This document shows, piece after piece, positions 63,509 to 64,000 of a stretch of DNA of 64,000 bases. A program made the translations under genes and the position numbers. The DNA lies in the NCBI GenBank assembly GCA_002427745.1, contig DIYF01000018.1, forward strand, positions 99,294 to 163,293, in the 5' to 3' direction. The notes below the pieces were generated by a model that made no database searches, was not told the DNA's origin, and was given only the letters and a program-made list of their open reading frames with translations. The number at the start of each line of letters is the position of its first letter. Position 1 is the first letter of the stretch. The DNA comes from Roseivirga sp. UBA6061. GTDB taxonomy: Bacteria > Bacteroidota > Bacteroidia > Cytophagales > Cyclobacteriaceae.

Positions 63509-64000
63509 CTATTGATCAGGTCGATGGAGTGAACTGAAAATATTCCTGAACTTTTGAGGAAGATCATCCTGCATGCAAAGCTTCTGACCTGTATGAGGAT
63601 GCGGGAATTCCAGACAACAGGCATGCAGGTACAAGCCCTTGCCTTTCAGTATCTGTTCGGCTATACCATAGGTAGCATCTCCCAGAATCGGATTTCCTAT
63701 GCCGGCAAGATGCTTGCGCAGCTGATGTCTTCTACCGGTTTCGGGTTTAAGTTCTACCAGATTGAGCTTTACAAACCGTTGGGAAGACACCGAGTCTATC
63801 ACGCGATAGTGAGATAAAGAGGGCTTATCATCAACAGGAGAATCCATGATGCCTTGCCCTGGCATTTCACCTATGGCAATGGCGTAGTAGGTTTTCCGTA
63901 TTTCTGCCCTGGCAAAAGCGCTGTTTAGCTCACGAATAGCTGAACTGGTTTTTCCCACCAACAAGGCTCCGGTTGTGGCGTAGTCGAGCCGGTGGGTGGG
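63509..64000 (-). CDS. RluA/TruC-type pseudouridine synthase, N-terminus beyond window
   Basis: The visible 163 codons begin at the catalytic motif HRLDYATTGALLVGKT, whose Asp is the nucleophile of RluA-family enzymes. They continue with RKTYYAIAIGEMP, LKPETGRRHQLRKHLAGIGNPILGDATYG and LHACCLEFPHP, all standard family segments. It converts uridine to pseudouridine in rRNA or tRNA; the position modified cannot be told, though the lack of an S4 domain cannot be checked and the motif spacing suggests the TruC-like branch. The frame is open to the window edge. It probably leads the operon with the TPR and VOC genes. Confidence 0.92.
   Translation of the reverse strand, partial: PTHRLDYATTGALLVGKTSSAIRELNSAFARAEIRKTYYAIAIGEMPGQGIMDSPVDDKPSLSHYRVIDSVSSQRFVKLNLVELKPETGRRHQLRKHLAGIGNPILGDATYGIAEQILKGKGLYLHACCLEFPHPHTGQKLCMQDDLPQKFRNIFSSLHRPDQ

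Overview
The window looks like a chromosomal segment of a Bacteroidota bacterium, probably Cytophagales-like (inferred from protein flavour, DUF3857 proteins, G+C in the mid-40s by eye, weak Shine-Dalgarno sequences and a TAnnTTTG-type -7 element; no rRNA is present to place it). I see no tRNA, rRNA, CRISPR array, transposase or integrase.

Layout. 1-3276: metabolic and housekeeping genes (N-terminally cut M20 peptidase, M28 peptidase, sirtuin). 3515-5176: acyl-CoA ligase fadD. 5212-8384, minus strand: an NtrC-type sigma-54 activator, its NtrY-like histidine kinase and a small membrane-anchored protein. 8569-9274: a DUF559 nuclease-like gene bounded by inverted GC-rich palindromes. 9474-53160: eighteen consecutive co-directional genes, each encoding a ~780-810-residue MacB/FtsX-type ABC permease made of two PCD-FtsX halves. 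53297-57134, minus strand: two DUF3857/transglutaminase-like exported proteins, one with an intact Cys-His-Asp triad and one without the Cys. 57409-62313: two more permeases, followed by the 3' end of a lost twenty-first. 62600-64000, minus strand: VOC protein, TPR protein and a cut RluA-family pseudouridine synthase.

The main discovery is regulatory. The 18-gene array divides into four transcription units of 2, 5, 9 and 2 permeases (starting at 9474, 14442, 26657 and 48422). Each unit, and only these units, is preceded by a sigma-54-like -24/-12 element (TGG[T/C]-N7-TTG). Each also has a palindrome of form CGTCCG-N4-CGGACG centred 80.5-82.5 bp upstream of the -24 GG, and a degenerate second copy centred exactly 20 bp downstream of the first. 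This is the geometry of an enhancer-dependent sigma-54 regulon. The divergent two-component system at 5666-8384 is the obvious candidate controller (inference).

No ATPase, HlyD-type adaptor or TolC-type outer membrane protein is encoded in the window. The cytoplasmic coupling motif (R-x-KE-[IV]-G-[IV]-RK-x-x-GA) is nevertheless kept in both halves of essentially every permease, so the proteins probably work with an ATPase encoded elsewhere. The array seems to be a diversified, locally duplicated family placed under common stress- or signal-responsive control.
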